Shown: positions 7,461 to 15,858 of the stretch, piece after piece
Layout of the letters: each line of letters begins with the position of its first letter
How positions within the stretch are numbered: the stretch's first letter is position 1
NCBI RefSeq assembly: GCF_900112335.1
Contig: NZ_FOLG01000001.1
Coordinates: 496,001-560,000, forward strand
Direction: 5' to 3'
Length of the DNA: 64,000 nucleotides
From: Tropicimonas isoalkanivorans
GTDB lineage: Bacteria; Pseudomonadota; Alphaproteobacteria; Rhodobacterales; Rhodobacteraceae
Made by a program: the position numbers and the translations under genes
The notes under the pieces: model-generated
What the model was told of the DNA's origin: nothing
Databases searched by the model: none
What the model saw: the letters and a program-made list of their open reading frames with translations, nothing else

Positions 7461-10400
7461 ATGACTTCTCCCTCCTCCGTTTTCTCCCGCCTGCAACAGG
7501 CGGCGCGTTCCCGTATCCTCGTTCTTGATGGAGCCATGGGGACGCAGATTCAGAAACTCGGGCTGTCGGAGGCGGACTTCCACGGGAGCGGCGCCTGCGG
7601 CTGCCATCCGGCGCCGGGAGGCGAGCGGCCGCAGAAGGGGAACAACGACCTTCTCAATCTGACGCGGCCGGAGGCGATCGAGGACATCCATTACCAATAC
7701 GCCCTCGCCGGCGCGGACATCGTGGAAACGAACACGTTCTCCGCAACCACCATCGCCCAGGCGGACTACGGCATGGAATCCGCCGTGCGCGACATCAACC
7801 TTGCCGGGGCGCGTCTCGCGCGGCAGGCGATGGACCGGGCGGAGGCGCATGACGGGCGGGCACGGTTCGTCGCCGGGGCCCTAGGGCCGACCAACCGCAC
7901 AGCGTCGCTAAGTCCGGATGTGAACAACCCCGGCTACCGCGCTGTTACATTTGAGCAATTGCGGGCGGCCTATTTCGAGCAGGCGGAGGCCTTGGTCGAA
8001 GGTGGGGCGGATATCCTGCTGATCGAAACCATCTTTGACACGCTCAATGCAAAGGCTGCGATCTTTGCCTGCGAGGAGGTCTTTGCCGCGCGGGGCGAGC
8101 GCCTTCCGGTCATGATCTCCGGCACCATCACCGATCTCTCCGGCCGCACCCTGTCCGGCCAGACGCCGACGGCTTTCTGGCATTCCATCCGCCACGCTGC
8201 ACCCTTCACAGTGGGGCTCAACTGCGCCCTCGGCGCCGCCGCCATGCGGCCGCATCTGGCGGAGCTGGCGGGAGCGGCGGATACGCTGATCTGCGCCTAC
8301 CCGAATGCCGGGCTACCCAACGAGATGGGGGCCTATGACGAGACGCCGGAGCAGATGGCAGCCCAGGTCGCCGAGTTCGCCCGCGAAGGGCTGGTGAACG
8401 TCGTCGGCGGCTGCTGCGGATCGACCTACGAGCACATCCGCGCCATCGCGGAGGCCGTGAAGGACAGCGCGCCGCGGATCGTGCCGGAGCAACCGCGCCG
8501 GATGCGCCTGTCGGGGCTGGAGCCGTTCACGCTGACGCCGGACATTCCATTCGTCAACGTGGGCGAGCGGACCAACGTCACTGGCTCCGCCCGCTTCCGA
8601 AAGCTGATCAAGACCGCCGACTACACCGCCGCGCTGGAGGTGGCCCGCGCCCAGGTCGAGAACGGCGCGCAGGTGATCGACATTAATATGGACGAGGGAC
8701 TCATCGACTCCCGCGCGGCGATGGTCGACTTCCTGAACCTCGTCGCCTCCGAGCCCGATATCGCCCGCGTGCCGATCATGATCGACAGCTCCAAGTGGGA
8801 GGTGATCGAGGCCGGGCTGCAATGTGTGCAGGGCAAGCCGATCGTCAACTCGATCTCGCTGAAGGAGGGTGAAGAGGCCTTCCTTCGGCAAGCGCGGCTG
8901 TGCCGGGCCTATGGCGCGGCGATGGTGGTGATGGCGTTCGACGAACAGGGTCAGGCGGACTCCGAGGACCGCAAGGTAGAGATCTGCCGCCGCGCCTACC
9001 GCCTGCTGACTGAAGTTGCGGACGTGCCGCCCGAAGACATCATCTTCGATCCCAACGTCTTTGCCGTCGCCACTGGGATCGAGGAGCACGACAACTACGG
9101 CGTCGACTTCATCGAGGCGACCCGCCGGATCGTCGCCGACTGTCCGCACGTCCATATCTCCGGCGGCGTCTCCAACCTGTCCTTCAGCTTCCGTGGCAAC
9201 GAGCCCGTACGGGAGGCGATGCACGCGGTCTTCCTCTACCACGCTATCCGCGCCGGGATGGACATGGGCATCGTCAACGCCGGGCAGCTCGCCGTCTATG
9301 ACCAGATCGAACCGGATTTGCGCGCGGCCTGCGAGGACGTAGTGCTGAACCGCCGGCCGGACGGCACTGAGCGGCTCCTTGAACTCGCCGAGCGGTATCG
9401 GGGTCAGGGCGGCAGCAAGGCGCGCGAGAAGGACATGTCGTGGCGCGAGTGGCCCGTGCAGAAACGGCTGGAACATGCCCTCGTCAATGGCCTGACCGAG
9501 TTCATCGCCGAGGACACGGAGGAGGCCCGTGTGGCCGCCGAGAGGCCGCTCGACGTGATCGAAGGCCCCCTGATGGACGGGATGAACGTGGTTGGAGACC
9601 TTTTCGGCTCCGGCAAGATGTTCCTTCCCCAGGTCGTCAAGTCGGCCCGCGTGATGAAACAGGCCGTGGCCGTTCTCCTGCCGTATATGGAGGAGGAAAA
9701 GCGCCGGAGTGGTGGCCGGGAGACCGCCGGGAAGGTGTTGCTGGCGACCGTGAAGGGAGACGTGCACGATATCGGCAAGAACATCGTGGGCGTCGTCCTG
9801 GCGTGCAACAATTACGAAATCATTGACCTTGGCGTCATGGTGCCGGCGGAAAAGATCCTCGCCACCGCGAAAGCCGAGGAGGTCGACGTGATCGGCCTGT
9901 CGGGGCTCATCACGCCCTCTCTCGACGAAATGGTGCATGTAGCCGCGGAGATGGAGCGCGAAGGCTTCGATGTCCCACTTCTGATCGGCGGCGCCACGAC
10001 CAGCCGGGTGCACACCGCGGTGAAGATCCACCCCGCCTATCATCGGGGCCAGGCGGTGCATGTCACCGACGCCAGCCGCGCGGTCGGCGTCGTGTCCTCG
10101 CTTCTCTCCGAAAGCAGGAAGGATGAATTCGTCGGCAAGGTCGGCGCCGACTACGCCGATATCGCGGAAAAGTACGCGCGGGGCGATCGGAACAAGTCGC
10201 GCCTGCCGCTGGCGGATGCCCGTTCCAACGCCCTCAAGATCGACTTTTCGGCCTATCGCCCGAAGCAGCCGAGCTTCCTTGGGACGAAGGTCCTGAACGG
10301 CTGGGACCTGGCAGCGCTCGTCCGCTACATCGACTGGACCCCCTTCTTTCAAACCTGGGAGATGAAGGGCGTTTTCCCGAAGATCCTTGATGACCCCAAA

Positions 10401-11210
10401 CAGGGCGCGGCGGCCCGCCAGCTTTACGAAGATGCGCAGGCGATGCTGCAGCGGATTGTCGAAGAGAAATGGTTCACGCCGCGCGCGGTTGTCGGCTTCT
10501 GGCCAGCGAACGCGGTCGGGGATGACATTCGGCTCTACACTGACGAAACCCGCGCCGGAACGGTGGCGACGCTCCACACACTGCGCCAGCAGACCGCGAA
10601 GCGTGGCGACCGGCCGAACGTTGCCATGTCAGATTTCGTGGCCCCCGAAGGAACGGCGCCTGACTATGTCGGCGGGTTCGTTGTCACCGCCGGCCCCGAG
10701 GAATCCGACATCGCGGCAGACTTCGAGAAGGCGCACGACGACTATGCGGCAATCCTCGTCAAGGCGCTGGCGGACCGGATTGCGGAGGCCTTTGCGGAAC
10801 GCCTTCACGAGCGGGTCAGGACCGAATTCTGGGGATACGCGCCAGACGAGGCCCTCGAGTGCGCCCAGCTTATCGCCGAGGACTACGACGGCATCCGCCC
10901 GGCTCCGGGGTACCCGGCCCAGCCCGATCACACGGAAAAGCAGACGCTGTTCGAGTTGCTCGATGCGACCGCCGCGACCGGCGTTACGCTTACCGAAAGC
11001 TATGCCATGTGGCCAGGTTCCTCGGTCTCCGGACTCTATATCGCCCACCCCGAGAGCTACTATTTCGGGGTCGGAAAGATCGAGCGGGACCAGGCCGAAG
11101 ACTACGCTGCCCGAAAAGGCATGTCGGTGTCCGACGTCGAACGCTGGCTTGCACCCGTGCTGAATTATGCGCCTCGGACGCGGTCGCCTGCCGAGATCGG
11201 CGCGGAATAG
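7461..11210 (+). CDS. metH: Cobalamin-dependent methionine synthase
   Basis: 1249-residue methionine synthase that moves a methyl group from methyl-tetrahydrofolate via cobalamin to homocysteine; cytoplasmic, slightly longer than the 1227 residues of E. coli. All four modules are present in order. The homocysteine domain (about 15-340) has zinc ligands Cys255 (GLNCALGA) and Cys318/Cys319 (GGCCGST). The folate domain (about 355-620) starts [16 protein letters not shown]. The cobalamin module (about 660-900) has DVHDIGKN with axial His769 and [13 protein letters not shown]. The AdoMet reactivation domain (about 905-1240) contains [12 protein letters not shown] and [12 protein letters not shown]. 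It carries a short cysteine-glycine-rich insert ([10 protein letters not shown]) around residues 41-50. The ATG at 7461 lies in a CATG shared with a start codon on the other strand. Confidence 0.97.
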   Translation: MTSPSSVFSRLQQAARSRILVLDGAMGTQIQKLGLSEADFHGSGACGCHPAPGGERPQKGNNDLLNLTRPEAIEDIHYQYALAGADIVETNTFSATTIAQADYGMESAVRDINLAGARLARQAMDRAEAHDGRARFVAGALGPTNRTASLSPDVNNPGYRAVTFEQLRAAYFEQAEALVEGGADILLIETIFDTLNAKAAIFACEEVFAARGERLPVMISGTITDLSGRTLSGQTPTAFWHSIRHAAPFTVGLNCALGAAAMRPHLAELAGAADTLICAYPNAGLPNEMGAYDETPEQMAAQVAEFAREGLVNVVGGCCGSTYEHIRAIAEAVKDSAPRIVPEQPRRMRLSGLEPFTLTPDIPFVNVGERTNVTGSARFRKLIKTADYTAALEVARAQVENGAQVIDINMDEGLIDSRAAMVDFLNLVASEPDIARVPIMIDSSKWEVIEAGLQCVQGKPIVNSISLKEGEEAFLRQARLCRAYGAAMVVMAFDEQGQADSEDRKVEICRRAYRLLTEVADVPPEDIIFDPNVFAVATGIEEHDNYGVDFIEATRRIVADCPHVHISGGVSNLSFSFRGNEPVREAMHAVFLYHAIRAGMDMGIVNAGQLAVYDQIEPDLRAACEDVVLNRRPDGTERLLELAERYRGQGGSKAREKDMSWREWPVQKRLEHALVNGLTEFIAEDTEEARVAAERPLDVIEGPLMDGMNVVGDLFGSGKMFLPQVVKSARVMKQAVAVLLPYMEEEKRRSGGRETAGKVLLATVKGDVHDIGKNIVGVVLACNNYEIIDLGVMVPAEKILATAKAEEVDVIGLSGLITPSLDEMVHVAAEMEREGFDVPLLIGGATTSRVHTAVKIHPAYHRGQAVHVTDASRAVGVVSSLLSESRKDEFVGKVGADYADIAEKYARGDRNKSRLPLADARSNALKIDFSAYRPKQPSFLGTKVLNGWDLAALVRYIDWTPFFQTWEMKGVFPKILDDPKQGAAARQLYEDAQAMLQRIVEEKWFTPRAVVGFWPANAVGDDIRLYTDETRAGTVATLHTLRQQTAKRGDRPNVAMSDFVAPEGTAPDYVGGFVVTAGPEESDIAADFEKAHDDYAAILVKALADRIAEAFAERLHERVRTEFWGYAPDEALECAQLIAEDYDGIRPAPGYPAQPDHTEKQTLFELLDATAATGVTLTESYAMWPGSSVSGLYIAHPESYYFGVGKIERDQAEDYAARKGMSVSDVERWLAPVLNYAPRTRSPAEIGAE

Positions 11211-11240
11211 TCCCGGCGGCGCGTCGGCTGACAGTTCGGG

Positions 11241-11286
11241 ACCGGGGCGCCGCCCCGGACCCCGGGGTATTGGGACCAACAAGAAG
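11241..11286 (-). repeat. Extragenic hairpin element, variant copy (family A-like)
   Basis: Between metH and dinB. Read on the minus strand it begins CTTCTTGTTGGTCCC, then an AATACCCCGGGG block, then a perfect 8-bp hairpin (CCGGGGCG/CGCCCCGG at 11242-11258, one-base centre). The CTTCTTG head and C/G-rich hairpin tail resemble the three closer copies at 26047, 35142 and 42144, but the middle differs and there is only one hairpin. Confidence 0.5.
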
Positions 11287-11437
11287 CGGCAGGGTCGCAC
11301 GACATCCGGACCGGGGCGCGGTTTTGAGACGCGTGCCGGTATGCGCTTGACCAACTCATGGGTGACCTGAGGAAGCGAGATCCCTATGCTCGTCTTGCCC
11401 GTCGCCGCAATGAGTCCCGATTCCACCCGGAAGGTCC

Positions 11438-12691
11438 ATGCCCGCCCTGTGCCGCGATTGCCTCCACCTGTTCGATGCCGGTCACCGCTGCCCTGCCTGC
11501 CGCGGACCGCGGGTCGTGTCGCATCCGGAGTTGCTGAGCCTGAGCATCGCGCACATGGATTGCGACGCGTTCTACGCTTCGGTCGAGAAGCGGGACGACC
11601 CCAGTCTCGCGGACAAGCCGGTGATTGTGGGCGGCGGAAAGCGCGGTGTTGTCTCGACCGCCTGCTACATCGCGCGCACTTATGGCGTTCGCTCCGCAAT
11701 GCCCATGTTCCAAGCCTTGAAGCTCTGCCCGGAGGCCGTGGTGGTCAAGCCGCGCGGTGCCGCCTACATGGAGGCGTCGCGCGCGATCCGCGCAATGATG
11801 GAGGAGATGACGCCGGCCATCGAGCCGCTGTCGCTCGACGAGGCGTTTCTCGACCTCACCGGCACTGCGCGGCTCCACCACGCGCCGCCGGCAGTGATGT
11901 TGGCGCGCCTGGTCCGGCGGATGGAAACCGAGTTGGGCCTTTCGGGTTCTATCGGCCTGAGCCACAACAAGTTTCTTGCCAAGGTGGCGTCCGACCTCGA
12001 CAAGCCGCGCGGGTTCGCGATGATCGGAAAGGCGGAGACGGCCGATTTCCTGCGTGATCGGCCGGTGCGGCTGATCTGGGGGGTCGGACAGGCGTATCAA
12101 GACTCACTCGACCGGGCTGGCATTCGCACTTTCGGCGACCTTCTTCGGTGGGACCGCAAGGATCTGCACGCGCGCTTCGGAAGTTCGGGTGACCGGCTCT
12201 GGCATCTTGCCCGCGGGGAAGACGCGCGCAGGGTACGGCGCAACGCGCCGGTCAAGTCGATCTCCAGCGAGACGACCTTCTTCAAGGACACCGGCGCGCA
12301 CGACCTGCTCGACGGGCACCTATGGCGGTTGTCGGAAAAGGTCTCCGACCGGGCCAAGGCGAAGGGAATGGCCGGGCGCGTGGTGACGCTGAAACTGAAA
12401 CGGGCGAACCACGCGGTTCTCACGCGGCGGCACGCATTGGACGACGCTACGCAGATCGCCGACCGGATCTATCGCACCGCACGCCCGCTGCTGGAACAGT
12501 CGGTGGACTGCGGGCCGTTCCGGCTGATCGGTGTCGGGATCTCGAACCTGGTCCCGGAGCATCAGGCAGATCTTTCGGGGGACCTGCTGGACCCGGCCGC
12601 TGAGCGCCGTGCCACCGCTGAGCGGGCCGCCGACCGGATACGGGCGCGTTTCGGACCCGATGCAATTCTCAAGGGCCGGGCCCTGCGCTGA
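11438..12691 (+). CDS. dinB: DNA polymerase IV (Y family) with N-terminal zinc-finger
   Basis: 417-residue error-prone translesion polymerase. The catalytic acids are visible in AHMDCDAFYASVEKRDDP (Asp41) and PLSLDEAFLDL (Asp134/Glu135). STACYIARTYGVRSAMP of the fingers, GLSHNKFLAKVASDLDKPRGFA, the helix-hairpin-helix segment WGVGQAYQDSLDRAGIRTFGDLL, and a little-finger domain after residue 250 (SISSETTFFKD) follow. The first 30 residues add a cysteine pair pair, CRDC (5-8) and CPAC (18-21), that should bind zinc and are absent from E. coli DinB. The C-terminus ends without a recognisable beta-clamp motif that I can be sure of. It is followed by a convergent HerA-like gene. Confidence 0.92.
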   Translation: MPALCRDCLHLFDAGHRCPACRGPRVVSHPELLSLSIAHMDCDAFYASVEKRDDPSLADKPVIVGGGKRGVVSTACYIARTYGVRSAMPMFQALKLCPEAVVVKPRGAAYMEASRAIRAMMEEMTPAIEPLSLDEAFLDLTGTARLHHAPPAVMLARLVRRMETELGLSGSIGLSHNKFLAKVASDLDKPRGFAMIGKAETADFLRDRPVRLIWGVGQAYQDSLDRAGIRTFGDLLRWDRKDLHARFGSSGDRLWHLARGEDARRVRRNAPVKSISSETTFFKDTGAHDLLDGHLWRLSEKVSDRAKAKGMAGRVVTLKLKRANHAVLTRRHALDDATQIADRIYRTARPLLEQSVDCGPFRLIGVGISNLVPEHQADLSGDLLDPAAERRATAERAADRIRARFGPDAILKGRALR

Positions 12692-12771
12692 TCGGGTCGT
12701 CTGAACGCCCCATTTATCCCGATAGAGCATTGGCGCCTTGGGGGTCATTTGCGCCCCGGCTTCCACCTGTT

Positions 12772-12874
12772 GCAGGCCGCAGGCCTGCGTGGCCCAACGC
12801 CTTTGTCGGCCCGGCAGGGCCGAACGAAGGGGGCGGGAGACCTACCGGCGTCTATTACCGACCTTGGGTCTCCC
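12772..12874. repeat. Cluster of three perfect hairpins in a convergent gap
   Basis: Between dinB and the HerA-like gene. GCAGGCC/GGCCTGC (12772-12788, 3-base loop), TCGGCCC/GGGCCGA (12806-12823, 4-base loop) and GGGAGACC/GGTCTCCC (12835-12874, long loop) follow each other. There is no T-tract, so these may be extragenic palindromes or poor bidirectional terminators. Confidence 0.55.
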
Positions 12875-12886
12875 GTGCGATCGGAC

Positions 12887-14434
12887 TCATTTTCCCTTGA
12901 ACAGACTTCCCAGGATTCCGCGAACGACAGCCTGTCCCGATTTCGTCCCGAGCTGACGCGCGAAACTCTTTGCGAAGGCCTCGCCAACGCTATCGGTTCG
13001 TGAGGACCGCCGCGCGGGCTTGGATGTAGAGCGGCCCACCCGCGTGCCGGAATACCTCCGGCCAGCCGAGTATTCCCGCTCGGCGGTCGAGGACTCTGCC
13101 TCGGATCGTTCCGCGTCGTCCGCCGCCCGGGCCGCTTCGGTCGCCTTGGCCAGAAGGATCTCGTGGGCGCTCTCTCGGTCCAGAAGGGTGTCGTACTTCC
13201 CCTCCACGGGAGACGTTCCCATGATCTGAGCGCGTACAGCCGGATCCAGCGGCCCGAGTTGGGAGGATGGAGGGCGGATCAACGTGCGCTGCGCCATCCC
13301 TGGAACGCCTTTCTTTTCGAGGAAAGACGTCACCGCTTCCCCGACACCCACCTCCCGGATCGCCTGCTCGATCTCGAAGGCGGGGTTGTCGCGATAGGTT
13401 TCGGCAGCCTGCTGGAGAGCCCTGCGGTCTCGCGCTGTAAACGCGCGCAGCGCGTGTTGCACGCGGTTGCCGAGTTGGCCAAGGATGTCCTCTGGCACGT
13501 CCGCCGGATTCTGCGTGCAGAAATAAACCCCGACGCCTTTCGACCGGATAAGCCGGGCCACCTGCTCCACCTTGTCCAGCAGCGCCTTGGGAGCATCGTC
13601 GAACAGCAGGTGTGCCTCGTCAAAGAAGAAGACGAGCTTAGGTTTCTCCGGATCGCCCACTTCCGGCAGCGTCTCGAACAGCTCGCTGAGAAGCCACAGA
13701 AGAAACGTGGCGTAGAGCCTCGGTGCGGCCATCAGCTGGTCGGCGGCCAAGATGTTCACCCGTCCTCGTCCGTCCTCATCGGTCAGGAACAGGTCGGCAA
13801 GCTCCAGTGCCGGCTCGCCAAAGAGCCCCGCCCCGCCCTCGTTTTCCAGTACCAGCAGGCGCCGTTGAATGGCCCCGATCGAGGCGGTGGAGACATTGCC
13901 GTAGCGCAGGGAGAGCGTGGCTCGGTTCTCCCCGACCCAGACCAGGAGGGATTGCAGGTCCTTCAGATCCAGCAGCGGCCAGCCTTCCTCGTCGGCCACC
14001 CGGAAGGCGATGTTGAGAATGCCCTCCTGCACCTCGCTCAGATCCAGAAGGCGGGAGAGGATGAGCGGGCCCATTTCCGCGACGGTCGTGCGCACGGGGT
14101 GCCCCTGCGCGCCGAACAGGTCCCAGAACGTTACCGGGAAGGCCCTGTAGGCATAGTCGCTCAACCCGATCGTGGCCGCCCGCTCCGTGAAGGGCGCATG
14201 GGTCCCGGCCTCCGCCGAGCCCGCCGCGGCCAAGCCGCTCAGGTCGCCTTTCACATCGGCGAGGAACACCGGCACCCCGGCGGCCGAAAACCCTTCGGCA
14301 AGGACTTGAAGCGTCACCGTCTTGCCGGTGCCCGTGGCCCCCGCGATGAGCCCGTGCCGATTGCTATAGCGCAGGAGCAGTTCCTCCGGCAGGACATAGT
14401 CCTCGCCGCATCCGCCCACGAATATCCGCTCCAT
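12887..14434 (-). CDS. HerA-like ATPase, DUF853 (YjgR family)
   Basis: 515-residue cytoplasmic P-loop ATPase of the YjgR/DUF853 group, related to HerA and FtsK translocases; function in bacteria unknown. It begins [32 protein letters not shown], followed by the Walker A motif GATGTGKT at 32-39, [42 protein letters not shown]-like text, and the Walker B [19 protein letters not shown] near residue 265. [29 protein letters not shown] follows, typical of the family. The C-terminal ~90 residues are charged and low in complexity ([28 protein letters not shown]) and end [11 protein letters not shown], a tail common in this family. It is transcribed alone, convergent with dinB. Confidence 0.9.
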   Translation of the reverse strand: [515 protein letters not shown]

Positions 14435-14642
14435 CGCTGCCGTCCCTCCTGGAAACTATCCGGCGAATAGCCTGCCTATGACAGGATGTGCCAGAAAGGA
14501 CGGCACCGCGCCAGTCCGGCAACGACTTGGATCGGAAGCCATTTTGCCCCTTTCAGGGCATCCCTGCGGCACCCGCCCTTCCATCAACGCGGCTCATGGG
14601 TGCGATCAGCAAACAAAATGACTCCGACACCGATTTTGCCTG

Positions 14643-14671
14643 TTGACCCCTATTTCCAATGGACATAGCGT
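14643..14671 (+). promoter_or_regulatory. Sigma-70-like promoter of the candidate small RNA
   Basis: TTGACC at 14643-14648, a 17-base spacer, and TAGCGT at 14666-14671, which fits the loose TAnnnT -10 element seen in alphaproteobacteria. Transcription would start near 14677-14679. Confidence 0.4.
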
Positions 14672-14677
14672 CTCACG

Positions 14678-14770
14678 CGTCAAGTCGGCCCGTCCGACAG
14701 GGAGCAAAGAATGGCGCGCAAAGCGTCCGGGGGTATCCCCCGAGAAAAGGGTCCGACCGGACCCTTTTTT
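14678..14770 (+). ncRNA. Candidate small RNA, about 93 nt
   Basis: Predicted transcript running from the promoter at 14643 to the T-tract at 14770. It would form three stem-loops: GTCGG/CCGAC (14684-14698), CGGGGG/CCCCCG with a 3-base loop (14728-14742), and a 10-bp terminator stem (14746-14767). No known RNA family was recognised. A reading frame of 22 codons (14711-14779, start after AGGGAG) overlaps the hairpins, so the unit could instead encode a tiny protein. Confidence 0.35.
14746..14770 (+). terminator. Strong intrinsic terminator
   Basis: AAAGGGTCCG at 14746-14755 pairs perfectly with CGGACCCTTT at 14758-14767, followed by more T (to 14770). There is no conventional gene directly upstream on the plus strand, which is what points to a small RNA. 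Confidence 0.8.
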
Positions 14771-14960
14771 CGCCGTTGAAAAACCACGCCCAGCATCCGA
14801 AGCGTCGCCTGCGCGGGGCCTTCGGCAAGGTCTCGCGCCCTTCCCTTGCGCTGGCGCGCCTCACCACATTGGGACCTGACAGTTTGCGCTGCCCGTGATA
14901 AATGCAGCGGCAAAACGACCGCAAAAAATCAACCTCGAGCCGTAAAGCGATCTTTCAGAT

Positions 14961-15680
14961 ATGACCAAGAGACTTCATACCCGCCTGCCCTCTCTGGCCC
15001 TTGCCGCCTTGCTGGCCGCCACGCCGGTCTTCGCACAGGAGACTGCGGCGCCTGAGCAGCCGTCCGAGCCTGCGACCGCCGAGGCGACGGAAGGTGGGTC
15101 CGGCGACGGCCTGAACATGGGTACGCCGGTCGGCGAGAATGGGTCGCAACAGGATACGATCGGCTCGACCTACATCGAGGACGTCTCCGGCGACTGGGAG
15201 ATTCATTGCGTTCGAACCCAGTTGGACGCCGATCCCTGTGCGCTGCACCAGATGCTGCGGGACGAATCCGACAACCCGGTGGCGACGATCGAAATGGTGA
15301 ACCTGCCCGCTGGCCGGCAGGCCGTGGCCGGGGCGACCATCGTGACGCCGCTCGAAACGCTGCTGACCGAACAGATCACGCTCTCCGTGGACGGAAACGG
15401 CGGGCGCGCCTACCCGTTTAACTTCTGCACCCAACGTGGCTGCGTTTCCCGGGTTGGTTTCGCGCAAGCCGATGTCGACCGGTTCAAACGCGGGAATGCG
15501 GCTCAACTCAGCATCGTGCCGATGGTTGCTCCGGATCAGAAGGTCGCGCTGACGATTTCGCTCAACGGCTTCACCGCCGGCTTTGACAAGATCAAGCAAC
15601 TGAACGCCGCCAACGAAGCCGCCATCGCCAAGGCTGCGGCGGAGGCACCGGCTGAAGCACCGGCCGAAAGCGCCAACTGA
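14961..15680 (+). CDS. Invasion-associated locus B (IalB) family protein
   Basis: 239-residue periplasmic protein of the IalB family, common in alphaproteobacteria; named after a Bartonella invasion factor, but its general role is unknown. A Sec signal peptide (residues 1-25, ending TPVFA before QE) is followed by a disordered, acidic linker rich in A, E, P and G (26-75). The IalB domain starts with SGDWEIHCVRTQLDADPCALHQML, then NPVATIEMVNLPAG, IVTPLETLL, YPFNFCTQRGCVSRVGF and a final LNGFTAGFDKI block; the paired cysteines probably form disulfides. The C-terminus is an Ala/Glu/Pro-rich tail with repeated AEAPAEAP. Single gene with its own terminator at 15714. Confidence 0.88.
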   Translation: MTKRLHTRLPSLALAALLAATPVFAQETAAPEQPSEPATAEATEGGSGDGLNMGTPVGENGSQQDTIGSTYIEDVSGDWEIHCVRTQLDADPCALHQMLRDESDNPVATIEMVNLPAGRQAVAGATIVTPLETLLTEQITLSVDGNGGRAYPFNFCTQRGCVSRVGFAQADVDRFKRGNAAQLSIVPMVAPDQKVALTISLNGFTAGFDKIKQLNAANEAAIAKAAAEAPAEAPAESAN

Positions 15681-15713
15681 GCCCCGGGAGGGCTGCCGTG
15701 TAAGTACTCTGAA

Positions 15714-15741
15714 ATGCCGCCTCATCGAGGCGGCATTTTTT
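15714..15741 (+). terminator. Intrinsic terminator after IalB gene
   Basis: ATGCCGCCTC (15714-15723) and GAGGCGGCAT (15727-15736) form a perfect 10-bp stem with a 3-base loop, followed by a run of six T. It may also serve the convergent ketoacyl synthase gene. Confidence 0.9.
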
Positions 15742-15858
15742 GCATCCGCTTTCCGAGTACAGCGTACGACTGCGCCGCTCTTTTGACATTGGCACCCGTG
15801 TTGCGTAGGCGGCCGAGCACACGAGCATTCTGCTGTGGGACGGCGGATGCTTAGAGCC

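Larger units (their letters stand above)
14435..14960. other. 526-base gap holding a candidate small RNA unit
   Basis: Between the divergent HerA-like gene and the IalB gene. The left part (14435-14640) shows nothing I recognise. At 14643-14770 lie a promoter-like pair, two hairpins and a strong terminator (annotated separately). The right part (14771-14960) has GC-rich palindromes such as GCGCC around 14830-14860 and presumably the promoter of the IalB gene. Confidence 0.6.

Noticed and set aside
8313-10577. Very long minus-strand open frame opposite metH
   Set aside because: It lies entirely within the conserved metH sequence on the other strand. In high-GC DNA the complement of a real gene often stays open, and its translation shows no known domain.
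14643-14879. Plus-strand frames of about 80 residues in the gap before IalB
   Set aside because: They start inside the proposed promoter, run through the terminator hairpin and show no family resemblance.
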